DNA of 64,000 bases. It comes from Thermoplasmatota archaeon (GTDB lineage Archaea > Thermoplasmatota > Thermoplasmata > UBA10834). The position numbers were made by a program, and so were the translations under genes. Under the pieces are notes generated by a model. It was not told the DNA's origin and made no database searches. It saw only the letters and a list, made by a program, of their open reading frames with translations. Where the stretch lies: positions 62,001-126,000 of the forward strand of contig JAHIRF010000002.1 in the NCBI GenBank assembly GCA_018818785.1, in the 5' to 3' direction. Positions 17,508-26,464 of the stretch are shown here, in pieces (positions within the stretch are counted from its first letter, which is position 1; each line of letters starts with the position of its first letter).

Positions 17508-18488
17508 CTACTTGAACATCTTTCTTATCGATCTGCCGACGACTTCGATCTGGTCCTTCTCACCGTCTTTCCTCAGCTTGGTAAGAGTGGCCATCCCGGA
17601 ATTGCATTCGTTGACCCATTCCTTCGCAAACGCGCCCGACTGGATCTCTTTGAGGACTGCCTGCATGCTCTTCTTCACGCGAGCATCGATTATCCTGGGT
17701 CCACGCGTCCTTCCACCGTATTCCGCGGTGTTTGATACATTGTTCCACATACCCTCGATGCCGCCCTTCTGGACGAGGTCGATTATGAGCTTGAGTTCAT
17801 GGAGGACCTCGAAATATGCGATCTCTGGTTGGTAACCAGCTTCGACAAGCACTTCGAACGATTTCTTTATGAGATCGCTCGCGCCGCCGCATAGATCAAC
17901 TTGTTCTCCGAACAGGTCGGTCTCAGTCTCCTCAGTGAAAGTCGTCTCGATGACCCCCTTGGTCGTCGCTCCCAGTCCCTTCGCGATGGCGAGCGCGGTT
18001 TTCTTGGCCTTACCGCTCGCATCCTGATGGACGGCTATCAATGCCGGCACTCCATTGCCTGCCACGAATGTCTCTCGAACCAAAGCACCAGGCCCTTTCG
18101 GGGCCACCATTATGACATCGACGTCCTTCGGCGGGACAATGAGTTTGAAGTGTATGTTGAATCCGTGGGCGAAGTCGAGAGTCATCCCTGCCTTCAAGTT
18201 TGGCGCCACCTCAGAGTCGTAGGCCATCTTCTGGACCTCGTCCGGGATGAGCATCATGACGATATCGGCATTCTTGACCGCCGTGGGGATGTCCAAGACT
18301 TCCATCTTATCGGCCTTTGCGCGCTTCCAGTAATCGTCTCTGAACTTGAGTCCGACTACCACGTTCACTCCACTGTCTCTAAGGTTGAGCGACTGTGCTC
18401 TGCCCTGTATCCCGTATCCTATCACTGCGACCTTCTTGCCCTTGAGGGCATTCAGGTTCGCATCCTTGTTGTAGTATATCCTAGCCAT
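17508..18488 (-). CDS. ilvC: Ketol-acid reductoisomerase
   Basis: The 326-residue class I enzyme converts acetolactate or acetohydroxybutyrate to the dihydroxy acids with NAD(P)H and Mg2+. Visible: the Rossmann motif VAVIGYGIQGRAQSLNLRDS, MAPKGPG, the metal-binding TEETETDLFGEQVDLCGG, and the C-terminal knotted domain ending in a short tail. I placed the start at ATG 18488 (MARIYYNKDANL) because GGAGTGG precedes it. The upstream in-frame start would overlap ilvN. It is third in the ilvBNC row. Confidence 0.95.
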   Translation of the reverse strand: MARIYYNKDANLNALKGKKVAVIGYGIQGRAQSLNLRDSGVNVVVGLKFRDDYWKRAKADKMEVLDIPTAVKNADIVMMLIPDEVQKMAYDSEVAPNLKAGMTLDFAHGFNIHFKLIVPPKDVDVIMVAPKGPGALVRETFVAGNGVPALIAVHQDASGKAKKTALAIAKGLGATTKGVIETTFTEETETDLFGEQVDLCGGASDLIKKSFEVLVEAGYQPEIAYFEVLHELKLIIDLVQKGGIEGMWNNVSNTAEYGGRTRGPRIIDARVKKSMQAVLKEIQSGAFAKEWVNECNSGMATLTKLRKDGEKDQIEVVGRSIRKMFK

Positions 18489-18505
18489 TGTCGACCACTC
18501 CGTTT

Positions 18506-18868
18506 TCAAATCGCATTCATAGCTTCTATGTATCTTTTAGGTTGGCTCTTCATGACGAGAGCCTCAACCTCTTCGACCGTTCCTGTGACTCGGCATATCC
18601 CTTGCTTGCCTTGCATGATAGCATATGCCTCGTGTCTATCTGAATCGACGATGTCGGCTTCAATGACTTCCTGGAGCGCTCTCAGGTGCTCGAGCACGCC
18701 GTGTGCCTTCTCCTTGTCAGTGACGGAGAGCACTATCCTTGCTCTCTCGGGCATTTCACACTTGCCGACCACGATGGTCTCGACATTTATCCTCTTTCGG
18801 GTGAACTCGCCCATCACACGTTGCATTACACCGGGCTGGTCGTACACCAAGAGCATCATGACTTCCAT
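18506..18868 (-). CDS. ilvN: Acetolactate synthase regulatory (small) subunit
   Basis: The 120-residue protein has an N-terminal ACT domain (LLVYDQPGVMQRVMGEFTRKRIN) that binds branched-chain amino acids for feedback control of IlvB. A short C-terminal part (HEAYAIMQGKQGICRVTGTVEEVE) follows. Larger IlvH proteins have about 160 residues, so this is a short form. The ATG directly abuts the ilvB stop codon (TAGATG). The ribosome-binding site GGAGGTG lies inside the last ilvB codons. Confidence 0.88.
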   Translation of the reverse strand: MEVMMLLVYDQPGVMQRVMGEFTRKRINVETIVVGKCEMPERARIVLSVTDKEKAHGVLEHLRALQEVIEADIVDSDRHEAYAIMQGKQGICRVTGTVEEVEALVMKSQPKRYIEAMNAI

Positions 18869-20551
18869 CTAATCGCCACCTCCTTTCCATATGCATCTTC
18901 CCTTTATGCATTCCGAGGATGCCTTGCCAGGTGGTGTCATTGGAAGGACGTCCTCCTCGGGATCAATCACGAAATCGAGCAATATCGGGACCTGGGATTT
19001 GATTCCCCTCTCGATGGCTTCTGCGACCTCTGACTGTTTCTCCACTCGTATCGCATCCGCCCCGTAGGCCTCCGCGAGCTTGACGAAATCGGGGTTCCTG
19101 CCGAACTCGGTCGCTATGTATCTTGAGCCATAAAACAGCTTCTGCCACTGCTTTACGTTGCCGAGCCATCCGTTATTCAGGAGGCATACGATCACCGGTA
19201 TGTCGTTCTCGACCGCCGTTGCGAACTCATGCGTGACCATCTGCAGGCTACCATCGCCTGCGATATCGGCGACGACACTATCGGGTCTGGCCAATTTCGC
19301 ACCTATGGCCGCAGGGAACCCGAAACCCATGGTCCCTAGACCACCTGATGTGATGAACATGCGGTTGTCTTGACATTCGTAGAAGTGCAGCGCCCACATC
19401 TGGTTCTGGCCCACCTCGGTCGTGACAATCGCGTCGTCTGGCAATAGCTTCGACAGATCATGTATTACTTTCTGTGGTTTGATCGGATTTGATTTGATGT
19501 TGTAGTCGCAGGTGCATTCCTTCTTGAGTATCTTTATCCTCTCGATCCAGGTGGCCTTCTTCTTTCGTTTCTGCAGGCCTGCAATTAGGGCATTGACCAC
19601 AGTCCATGCATCGCCCACAAGACCGACCCTGCCCTTCACATTCTTGCCTATCTCGGACGAGTCGATATCGACATGGACTACCTTCGTCTTGGCTCCAAAC
19701 TCGCTGAGCTTGCCAGTCACCCTGTCACTGAACCTGGTCCCGATTGCAAGGAGGACGTCGCAGTTGTTCAATGCATAGTTGGCCACTTGCTTCCCATGCA
19801 TTCCACACACACCCAGGACAAGTGGATGGTTATCTGGGACGGACCCTTTTGCCATCAGTGTGGTGACAATGGGCGCCATCAACATCTCTGATAGCACGGC
19901 GATCTCAGGTCCCGCTCTTGACCAAGTGACTCCTCCACCCACCATTATTGTTGGCCTCTCCGCCGATTCGAGCAGCTTGATTGCGTCGAGGAGGCCTGAT
20001 AGGTTCCTGCGAGGCTTAGGCACTCTGGCCTTAACATCGAGTTCCTCTTCGGTGTAATCCGCCTGGAATATGTCCGTTGGTATGTCTATGTGGACGGGTC
20101 CATATCTTCCTGTCGTGGCTATCATGAACGCCCGGTTGATGGATTCAGGAAGGGCCTTCGGGTCAGTTATTCTGAAGTTGTGCTTCGTTATCGGCATCAT
20201 GAGGCTGAAAGAGTCCGCTTCCTGGAACGCATCATTTCCCAGCACTCCCGTTGCCACTTGACCAGTTATCGCGATTATGGGTGATGAGTCCATGAATGCG
20301 GTGGCGACACCCGTCACCATATTTGTCGCTCCTGGTCCCGAGGTTGCTACGCACACGCCAGGCCTCTTGGAGACCCTCGCATAACCATCAGCCATGTGTG
20401 CCGCGCACTGTTCATGGCGCACAAGGATATGCCTGATATCCGAGTCCACGAGCTCGTCGTAGAACGGAAGTAGAACGCCGCCGGGTATGCCAAACATCAG
20501 ATCGACATTCTGTTTCTCCAGCAATTTCACGGTGGCTCTGGCACCTTTCAT
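18869..20551 (-). CDS. ilvB: Acetolactate synthase catalytic (large) subunit
   Basis: The 560-residue ThDP enzyme makes acetolactate and acetohydroxybutyrate. Visible: FGIPGGVLLPFYDEL, the catalytic Glu in HILVRHEQCAAHMADGYAR, GVCVATSGPGATN, and the ThDP-binding GDGSLQMVTHEFATAVENDIPVIV-type stretch with NNGWLGNVKQWQ. I placed the start at ATG 20551 (MKGARATVKLLEKQ) because GAGGAGTG lies about 10 nt upstream. It is preceded by a 150-nt leader that contains a Leu/Val/Ile-rich mini frame. Confidence 0.95.
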   Translation of the reverse strand: MKGARATVKLLEKQNVDLMFGIPGGVLLPFYDELVDSDIRHILVRHEQCAAHMADGYARVSKRPGVCVATSGPGATNMVTGVATAFMDSSPIIAITGQVATGVLGNDAFQEADSFSLMMPITKHNFRITDPKALPESINRAFMIATTGRYGPVHIDIPTDIFQADYTEEELDVKARVPKPRRNLSGLLDAIKLLESAERPTIMVGGGVTWSRAGPEIAVLSEMLMAPIVTTLMAKGSVPDNHPLVLGVCGMHGKQVANYALNNCDVLLAIGTRFSDRVTGKLSEFGAKTKVVHVDIDSSEIGKNVKGRVGLVGDAWTVVNALIAGLQKRKKKATWIERIKILKKECTCDYNIKSNPIKPQKVIHDLSKLLPDDAIVTTEVGQNQMWALHFYECQDNRMFITSGGLGTMGFGFPAAIGAKLARPDSVVADIAGDGSLQMVTHEFATAVENDIPVIVCLLNNGWLGNVKQWQKLFYGSRYIATEFGRNPDFVKLAEAYGADAIRVEKQSEVAEAIERGIKSQVPILLDFVIDPEEDVLPMTPPGKASSECIKGRCIWKGGGD

Positions 20552-20614
20552 CTCTAATTCACACTCCTCAAATCCTGCCCGCATGGACACAAGACCGCTC
20601 AGGTCGCATGCCCA

Positions 20615-20695
20615 TCACAGGCTTACAATCCGCAGGTCGACAATGACCTCTAGGGTCCCAAGAAGAAGCGTCAGATCGACTTGACCAGCGGACAT
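20615..20695 (-). CDS. Putative branched-chain-rich leader peptide upstream of ilvB
   Basis: A 26-codon frame begins ATG 20695 and ends TGA. Its product is MSAGQVDLTLLLGTLEVIVD followed by LRIVSL: 7 Leu, 4 Val and 2 Ile, half of all residues. A TATA box at 20721-20737 predicts a transcript start near 20700, so the ATG would be within about 6 nt of the 5' end. The stop codon lies in a segment (CCTGT...GCATG) that can pair with CATGC...GCAGG just before the ilvB ribosome-binding site. In bacteria such layouts are attenuators of ilv operons. In archaea this would be unusual. No start signal other than position supports translation. Confidence 0.4.
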   Translation of the reverse strand: MSAGQVDLTLLLGTLEVIVDLRIVSL

Positions 20696-20720
20696 TTGTA
20701 CCGGGTTTGTAGATGATTGT

Positions 20721-20737
20721 CGATATATTAATATCTT
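20721..20737 (-). promoter_or_regulatory. TATA box of the ilvBNC operon
   Basis: AAGATATTAATATATCG reads on the minus strand in the 250-nt gap between the threonine-synthase-like gene and ilvB. A start about 26 nt downstream falls at about 20700. Confidence 0.55.
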
Positions 20738-20802
20738 GTCTGGACGGACTTGACCATTGAACGATATGCTCATTTGGACATAATTGTACATACTTCGATG
20801 GC

Positions 20803-21747
20803 CTAGCTGTGGTGACCCCTGCCGGTTATGACCGCAGCAAATGTGTGGTTGCGCGACTCTAGTCTTGTGATCGCGGTGATTGCCCCCGCCGATGCTGGGA
20901 GGATGTCTAGACCTTCCTGATCCATGATGAGCTTGGACGCCTTCAGCAACTCCTCGTCCGATATCTCGAAAGCCGTTCCATTGGATTCGAGGATAGCGCT
21001 CATCCCCTCTTTGTCATCTAGTAGGAAATTGCCAGATAATGGTTCGTTCACCTCGGTTATTGTCAACCCCTCCACAGGGATGGGCACTCGCGACTTGTTG
21101 ACGAGACCATGGATGGCAGAGTTGTTGTTGGAGTAGCCGACGATTCTCGGTTTCATGCTCATTGCCCTGAACCCCTGCCAAATTCCCGCCAGTATCGTCC
21201 CGTTCCCAAATGGCACCGATATCCAGTCCGGCTGTCTCCCCAGCTCCTGTGCGATCTCCCTGGCTATGAATGAGTATGAGTATATCGCGAGCTCCTTGTC
21301 GGGCCCGCCCGGATTGGCGTTGTACCATCCGTTTGCCAGTGTGTCTTTCACGCAGGCGTTGAGAGCGGCCTCATAATCACCTTGAGTGATCACGATATTT
21401 CCACCGAACGCTTCTATGTCCTTGTTCCTGGTGGCCGCGAATTCCGATGGTACATAGACCCTGCAGTGCATGTCGAGTTTAGAGCACACATAAGCGAGCG
21501 CGGCGCCGTAATTGCCGCAAGTCACGGCAGCCAATGTGTTCTTTCCCTTCTTCCTCGCATCCAGTGCGTATAGAAGTGCGGCCCGGTCCTTGTGCGTCCC
21601 CGAAGAATTCTCCGATTCAAGCTTGAGATGGAGTCGCCTGATACCGAGCTTCTTCTCGAGTCTAGAAGCTCTTTTGAATGAAGTGTGCCCGATTCGAAGA
21701 TTGTGCATCTGCCGCTCGAACTCTCGCACCAGCTCCAAAGGTATCAA
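20803..21747 (-). CDS. Threonine-synthase-like fold-type II PLP enzyme
   Basis: The 314-residue protein binds PLP through Lys in SSGTHKDRAALLYA, with the substrate/cofactor loop TCGNYGAALAYVCSKL and the phosphate-binding PFGNGTILAGIWQG. This matches the ThrC/cysteate synthase group. It is shorter than classical threonine synthase (about 350-480) and lacks the long N-terminal domain, so the true substrate may differ: threonine, cysteate or another beta-replacement product. It is upstream of the ilv operon on the same strand; threonine feeds isoleucine synthesis, which fits a threonine synthase, but it has its own transcription unit. Confidence 0.75.
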   Translation of the reverse strand: MIPLELVREFERQMHNLRIGHTSFKRASRLEKKLGIRRLHLKLESENSSGTHKDRAALLYALDARKKGKNTLAAVTCGNYGAALAYVCSKLDMHCRVYVPSEFAATRNKDIEAFGGNIVITQGDYEAALNACVKDTLANGWYNANPGGPDKELAIYSYSFIAREIAQELGRQPDWISVPFGNGTILAGIWQGFRAMSMKPRIVGYSNNNSAIHGLVNKSRVPIPVEGLTITEVNEPLSGNFLLDDKEGMSAILESNGTAFEISDEELLKASKLIMDQEGLDILPASAGAITAITRLESRNHTFAAVITGRGHHS

Positions 21748-21846
21748 AGTCTAGATCACCCGAGATAAGATGTTTCTAAGGGCGGAGGTTCCCTCCAAGC
21801 ACCATCCGCCCGTAGTTGGTTTAACCTAATAGTTTTTCTGACGGTC

Positions 21847-23310
21847 TCAGTTGAGTCCGTTATCGCGGATATCTTTCTCCGCAGCGACAACTATGTCTTC
21901 GAACTGCTTCGAGACTTCAGTTGCGACAGGCTGCACAACATGCTCCTTCATGATCTTTGCAACCTTCTCCCTAGCGCGGTCGACGGCACTCTTCTTGCCG
22001 TCTGCTTCCCAGAGCTCGCCTGTCCTCCTGTCAGTTATATCTGTCATGAAGTGCTCCTTGTGAAGCCAGTTCATGGTGTGTCTTTCTGGAAGGAAGCTTC
22101 CGCCAGGGCCGACCTTCTTAATCAGGTCGATCGCCATGTGGTCGTCGTCAACGATCACGCCCTGGGCGAGTCTCGCCATTATCTTGACCATCTCGTTGTC
22201 GATAACCATCTGCTCGTAGCACAGCATCGAGACATCGTCGAGCAGACCCAATCCTGCGACCATGTCGCAGCCAGCGTAGAACTGGGGCATTCCGCTGGAC
22301 ATCTTCTCGTAGCAGGACTGCGGGCCTGGTACCTTTGCAGAGGTGACTATTCCGCCACAGAGTATCGGGAATCCGTACCAGTGTGCAAGTTCTCCCGCTC
22401 CGCTGGATATAAGGGCCCTCTCCGGTCCGCCGCCTGCCCATGTCATGGTCTTCATATCAAAGGCCGCTCCGCCCGTCCCATAGATGAATGGTGAGCCAGG
22501 AGCTGCGAGTTGAGCCGTAGTCAGTCCCGCGAGTACTTCAGCGTTATTGACAATGATTGATCCGGCGAGCGTCACAGGTCCAGTGATACCTGCCTGTGGC
22601 ATTCCGTAGAACGATATCGGCACGCCTGCCCTCGCCAGCGCGAGTGCACCTTCAGTCGAACCTCCGTCAAGCTGTAGAGGAGAGAACGGGCAGTGCATGG
22701 ACGAGAAGATTGGTCTTCTCCTCAATTCCTTCTCGCCGCCTGCGAGTGCGGAACCGAGTTTGATGAGCCACTGTGCCTCTCTCCTGTGACTGGTCGTCTC
22801 TACCTGTACGTGCTTCTCGATGCTCATGAGGGCGACCTTGAGGTCGACGACATGTCTGTAATAATCAGGTATGTCTTGGCTGCTCACGCAAGGCCAGAAG
22901 ATGTGAGCGGAATCCAGAGCGTTAGCGACCTTGCCAACCATCTCAAGATCCTTGCTCGTGGACATGCGTCTCTTTCCGGTCTCGAAATCCATAACGCCCG
23001 TGCCGTTTCCATCCGTGCAGCAGTAGACTCTTCGTCCATCGAGTACCACATCGTATTTTGGGTTACGGGCAAAGAGCGTGATGTTCTTCTTGGCCTTGGT
23101 AATGGCTTCTTCTACGAGATTACCAGGGATCTTTGCACTGCTCTGCTTGTAATCCACAGTAGCCCCTGCAGCTTCAAGGAGCTTCAGACATTCTTCGCTG
23201 AAGACTTTTATGCCTGCGTTCTCGAGCACGTCCAACGTTCCCCAGTGAAGTGATTCCAGGTCCGTCTCCTGGAACATTCGGAACGCGATCTTTCCTTTCG
23301 GGAAACCAAT
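21847..23310 (-). CDS. MttB-family methyltransferase without pyrrolysine
   Basis: The 487-residue protein belongs to the trimethylamine methyltransferase (MttB, COG5598) family, whose members methylate a cognate corrinoid protein. The frame has no in-frame amber codon. The site of pyrrolysine in true MttB (about residue 334) corresponds here to Lys326 in IVTSAKVPGPQ, encoded AAG. So it should act on a non-trimethylamine quaternary amine such as glycine betaine, carnitine or proline betaine, as non-pyrrolysine members do. I placed the start at ATG 23310 (MIGFPKGKIAF) with AGGGG upstream; an upstream TTG adds 26 residues. No corrinoid protein gene lies next to it. Confidence 0.85.
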   Translation of the reverse strand: MGFPKGKIAFRMFQETDLESLHWGTLDVLENAGIKVFSEECLKLLEAAGATVDYKQSSAKIPGNLVEEAITKAKKNITLFARNPKYDVVLDGRRVYCCTDGNGTGVMDFETGKRRMSTSKDLEMVGKVANALDSAHIFWPCVSSQDIPDYYRHVVDLKVALMSIEKHVQVETTSHRREAQWLIKLGSALAGGEKELRRRPIFSSMHCPFSPLQLDGGSTEGALALARAGVPISFYGMPQAGITGPVTLAGSIIVNNAEVLAGLTTAQLAAPGSPFIYGTGGAAFDMKTMTWAGGGPERALISSGAGELAHWYGFPILCGGIVTSAKVPGPQSCYEKMSSGMPQFYAGCDMVAGLGLLDDVSMLCYEQMVIDNEMVKIMARLAQGVIVDDDHMAIDLIKKVGPGGSFLPERHTMNWLHKEHFMTDITDRRTGELWEADGKKSAVDRAREKVAKIMKEHVVQPVATEVSKQFEDIVVAAEKDIRDNGLN

Positions 23311-23536
23311 CATTTCAACATTCCCCTGTTTTGCTTCCACGGCCAGAGTATCACTCCGACTGTGCGCTTCGAGTACACCGTATTGCAAATGAGTATTTAT
23401 TTGCTGATGTTGAGGTGCAACGATAGACAGGTATGTTCATTGGGGCTGCTGGCTAGTGAGGATTCGGCTCTGCTCTCATCATCTGCTTCAGAGGCGATGC
23501 ACGCACAGATCGATACGAAAGGCTTTAATGAGGGAA

Positions 23537-23544
23537 CATATATC
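23537..23544 (+). promoter_or_regulatory. TATA box of tRNA-Leu
   Basis: ACATATAT, 23-30 nt upstream of the mature tRNA 5' end. Confidence 0.5.
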
Positions 23545-23566
23545 GACCGAAGGCCAGCACCATCAA

Positions 23567-23651
23567 GCGGGGGTAGCCAAGCCCGGTCAACGGCGCCAGA
23601 TTGAGGGTCTGGTCTCGAAGGAGTCCCTGAGTTCGAATCTCAGCCCCCGCA
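23567..23651 (+). tRNA. tRNA-Leu(GAG)
   Basis: 85 nt. Acceptor GCGGGGG pairs with CCCCCGC, discriminator A. The anticodon stem CCAGA/TCTGG holds the loop TTGAGGG, anticodon GAG. A long variable arm and a T arm with GTTCGAATC are present. No intron and no encoded CCA. Confidence 0.95.
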
Positions 23652-23837
23652 CTTTGATTTTTCTCGCACCAAGACGGGATTACAGAGCGCAAAGCAACAT
23701 AAAGTCATTATGGACAGAATGGGTTCATTGATGATTCGATATGTTCGCCGATCTCGGTCATGATTCGCTGAATCGCCGATATGGAAATATATCTGACTTG
23801 AGAATTCAGGCTCCGATAACGGGACAGATGGCGGAAA

Positions 23838-24344
23838 ATGCTGGCGATCACACATCTCGCTGTTAGCCTATTGCTCATTCAATTGCTATCTCTCGATAGG
23901 AACGATTCTTTTGTCGCACTGATGTTCGGCGTCGTCATAGACGTAGATCACCTATTTGGTTTGAATTCATACGCCAAGGCAAATGGCATCGCCAGTATTT
24001 TCGACTTCGATTCGCTAATGAATGCCGATGGTCAATGGAAATCCCTTCTACACAATCCGGTATCCGTGATGATTGTTGGTCCAATCTCAGTCGCGTCGAG
24101 GATCGCGATACCGTTGATATTCTGGGGGGTCCACATATCTATGGATTGGCTAGAGGATTCACTCCTTGGACTGTTGTCCGCACCTGAGCTGATACTCGTT
24201 GTGTGTGCTTCGGGAGCTGTGTTGTGGATGAGATACTCGTTCTTCCGATCTCTCAATTCAGGTGCTTCTTTCCGGAGATACATAGCATCAGAATGGCGGG
24301 CGTTGCGCAGGTCCGCCCCCGAGCAGAGAAGTATGTCCACATAA
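23838..24344 (+). CDS. Membrane-bound metal-dependent hydrolase-like protein (YdjM/DUF457 type)
   Basis: The 168-residue protein has about four hydrophobic segments and the His/Asp pattern of the YdjM/DUF457 group: THLAVSLLLIQLL at the N-terminus, GVVIDVDHLFG, SLLHNPVSVM and WGVHISMDWL. These His and Asp residues are the proposed metal ligands. The function of the family is poorly known. The basic C-terminal tail (RRYIASEWRALRRSAPEQR) is probably cytoplasmic. It is convergent with the dehydrogenase gene at 24351. Confidence 0.7.
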   Translation: MLAITHLAVSLLLIQLLSLDRNDSFVALMFGVVIDVDHLFGLNSYAKANGIASIFDFDSLMNADGQWKSLLHNPVSVMIVGPISVASRIAIPLIFWGVHISMDWLEDSLLGLLSAPELILVVCASGAVLWMRYSFFRSLNSGASFRRYIASEWRALRRSAPEQRSMST

Positions 24345-24350
24345 GGGATA

Positions 24351-25349
24351 CTATTCTTCCATTATGGCATCGATCACGGAATCGGTGAATGCCTCAGAGT
24401 CTTTCGTTCCTCCAATGTCCATGGTAAGGTTAGCGGAGGAATAAGCGCTCTGGACTGCCTTCTGCATAGAATCGCTTTCTCTGACCATTCCCAGATGTCT
24501 CAGCATCATCGCGGATGCGAGAATGGCTGCAGTCGGATTCGCAATCCCTTTCCCCGAGATGTCCGGGGCCGAGCCATGACACGGTTCGAAGACCGAATGA
24601 GCAGTCCCGATGTTTCCAGATGGTGCGAATCCAAGGCCGCCGACCATTCCAGCTGCGACATCCGATAAGATGTCTCCGTAGAGATTCAGGGTGACTATGA
24701 CCTCGAACCTCGAGGGATCGGTCACTAGGCTCATAGCAGCGGAATCGACGAGTTGTTCACTTGTCTCGATGTCTCCCTGGAAGTCCTTTGAGATCTCCCG
24801 GAATATTTCCAGGAAGAGTCCGTCTGATTTGCGGAGAACATTTGCCTTGTGAACGCAGCATATCCGTCTCTTCTTCCACGACTGGGACCGATCGAATGCG
24901 AATCTCACAATCCTTTCGCACGCGTGGCGGGACACCCTTCTAAACGTCGTCACGCCGTCGAGGTCGACGGCCTCGTCCTGGGTATACATCCCCTCCGTGT
25001 TCTCTCTCACTATGATGAGATCCATGTATGGCTTGCCTAGCAGCGGGAGCAGGCTCCTGATAGGCCGGACATTGGCGAAGAGGTCCAGTTCCTTACGGAA
25101 TCGCAGGACCGGGGACTTGTATTCTTCATCAGTTGATGATGTGACCGCACCGAAGAGGCAGCTGTCCGCGCCCTTCATCTGTTGAATGGTCTCATCTGTG
25201 ATTGGATATCCCGTTCTCTCGAACTCCCCGAGGCCGATGTGCGCATATTTGAATTCCAGTTCATCTGTCACAGATCGGAGCACCCGGACGGCCGACTCTA
25301 TCACTTCAGGTCCGATACCATCGCCCGGGAGGACGCAGATGCGCTTCAT
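24351..25349 (-). CDS. Isopropylmalate/isocitrate dehydrogenase family protein
   Basis: The 332-residue decarboxylating dehydrogenase has LPGDGIGPEVIESAVRVL at the N-terminus, substrate-binding VRENTEGMY, the catalytic Lys in CCVHKANVLRKSDGLF, and metal-binding NLYGDILSDVAAGMVGG, then CHGSAPDISGKGIANPTA. Candidate substrates are 3-isopropylmalate (LeuB), isocitrate, or homoisocitrate; sequence alone does not decide. GSAPDISGKG at the cofactor loop suggests NAD. Leucine synthesis is plausible because ilv genes are nearby. It is just downstream of the coiled-coil gene, 7 nt apart. Confidence 0.88.
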   Translation of the reverse strand: MKRICVLPGDGIGPEVIESAVRVLRSVTDELEFKYAHIGLGEFERTGYPITDETIQQMKGADSCLFGAVTSSTDEEYKSPVLRFRKELDLFANVRPIRSLLPLLGKPYMDLIIVRENTEGMYTQDEAVDLDGVTTFRRVSRHACERIVRFAFDRSQSWKKRRICCVHKANVLRKSDGLFLEIFREISKDFQGDIETSEQLVDSAAMSLVTDPSRFEVIVTLNLYGDILSDVAAGMVGGLGFAPSGNIGTAHSVFEPCHGSAPDISGKGIANPTAAILASAMMLRHLGMVRESDSMQKAVQSAYSSANLTMDIGGTKDSEAFTDSVIDAIMEE

Positions 25350-25356
25350 GGAAGTC

Positions 25357-26424
25357 TCATTCTTGGACTAGCTTGGCGAAATCGACAAAATGCTTCTCGA
25401 CCCTGGCGATCCTCTTCCTGCTGTCGTGGATGTCCTTATCCATCCTTGCGGTCATCTCCTTCATCTCAGCGACCAGACTCTCAGCCTCCTTCTCCAAGGA
25501 CACGATCTTGGATTCGTGGGAGAATGCCTTGGACGTATGCTCCTCTATCCGAATCTCGAGATCCGCTTGACGTTCCTTTTCTGCGGTCTTTGAGAAATAG
25601 CTTTCGACCTTCGAGTTGAGCATGGTCAATATGTTAGAAACCTTCTCGAGCTGTTTCTCGAGCCGATCGACGCGGTCAGTCATGTCGATGAGCTTGTCGG
25701 AGGGGTCGGGTGACTGGGCGACCTTCTCAACCTCGAACATCCTGGTCTCGATCATCTCGAGCTTGTTCTCGACGGCTGCGACGTTCTTGATGCTTTCCAA
25801 TATGCGGTCGAGGACCTCCCTATCTGGGAATTCTATAACGACGTTCTCGGAGCCGGGTGCGTACGCCTTCATCGATTGCAGGTTCGCAATCGCATCGACA
25901 GTCGGGAATCCTCCTCGAACTCGTCCCTCGAGGTTCTTGATGGTGGTGAGGATCTCATTACCTGACTTGCTCAGCCAAGGGTTCGCCTTGATCATCTTCG
26001 TTATGTTCTCCATGACTCCTTCGAGTTCTGCACCGGCCCGTGCAAGGTTCGACTTGTCGAGAAGACGGAGGTCCCTCAGCGCGTCACGTTTTCCTCGCTT
26101 GCCCCAGTCACCCAAGGACCTGCCTTCGAACGGATAGAATCCTGCAAAATGATCCACTCCTTTAACGATCATGTCCTGGACTTCATCCCATCCCTTTTCG
26201 TCAGCGCTCAAGGTGAGCTCCTGGGCAGAGTTGAAAATCATGCATATGCAGTTGTTCGGGAGGATGTATGTCCGGATTGCATACGGCGCATCCTGGGCGA
26301 ACCTTGGATATGTCGATGGCTTCTTCTCCTCGATGATGTCCATATATGCTTTAAAGTACTCTCTTGCAAATGCAACCAGATCCTGGGTAACGGGAATTCC
26401 CGGACCACCTTCGTTTGGACTCAT
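25357..26424 (-). CDS. Hypothetical protein with C-terminal coiled coil
   Basis: The 355-residue protein has a globular N-terminal part of about 210 residues (rich in aromatic residues, YPRFAQDAPYAIRTYILPNN) with no recognised fold. Then it has a long coiled coil (about 215-350) with heptads such as RVDRLEKQLEKVSNILTMLN and SLEKEAESLVAEMKEM. It is encoded immediately upstream of the dehydrogenase gene and close downstream of deoxyhypusine synthase, all on the minus strand. The function is unknown. Confidence 0.75.
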   Translation of the reverse strand: MSPNEGGPGIPVTQDLVAFAREYFKAYMDIIEEKKPSTYPRFAQDAPYAIRTYILPNNCICMIFNSAQELTLSADEKGWDEVQDMIVKGVDHFAGFYPFEGRSLGDWGKRGKRDALRDLRLLDKSNLARAGAELEGVMENITKMIKANPWLSKSGNEILTTIKNLEGRVRGGFPTVDAIANLQSMKAYAPGSENVVIEFPDREVLDRILESIKNVAAVENKLEMIETRMFEVEKVAQSPDPSDKLIDMTDRVDRLEKQLEKVSNILTMLNSKVESYFSKTAEKERQADLEIRIEEHTSKAFSHESKIVSLEKEAESLVAEMKEMTARMDKDIHDSRKRIARVEKHFVDFAKLVQE

Positions 26425-26464
26425 TTTTAGCGCTCCCCTGCATAGGTAACCATACTGAACACTA

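Noticed and set aside
21847-23310. Pyrrolysine-containing MttB
   Set aside because: There is no in-frame TAG, and the expected site is a Lys codon.
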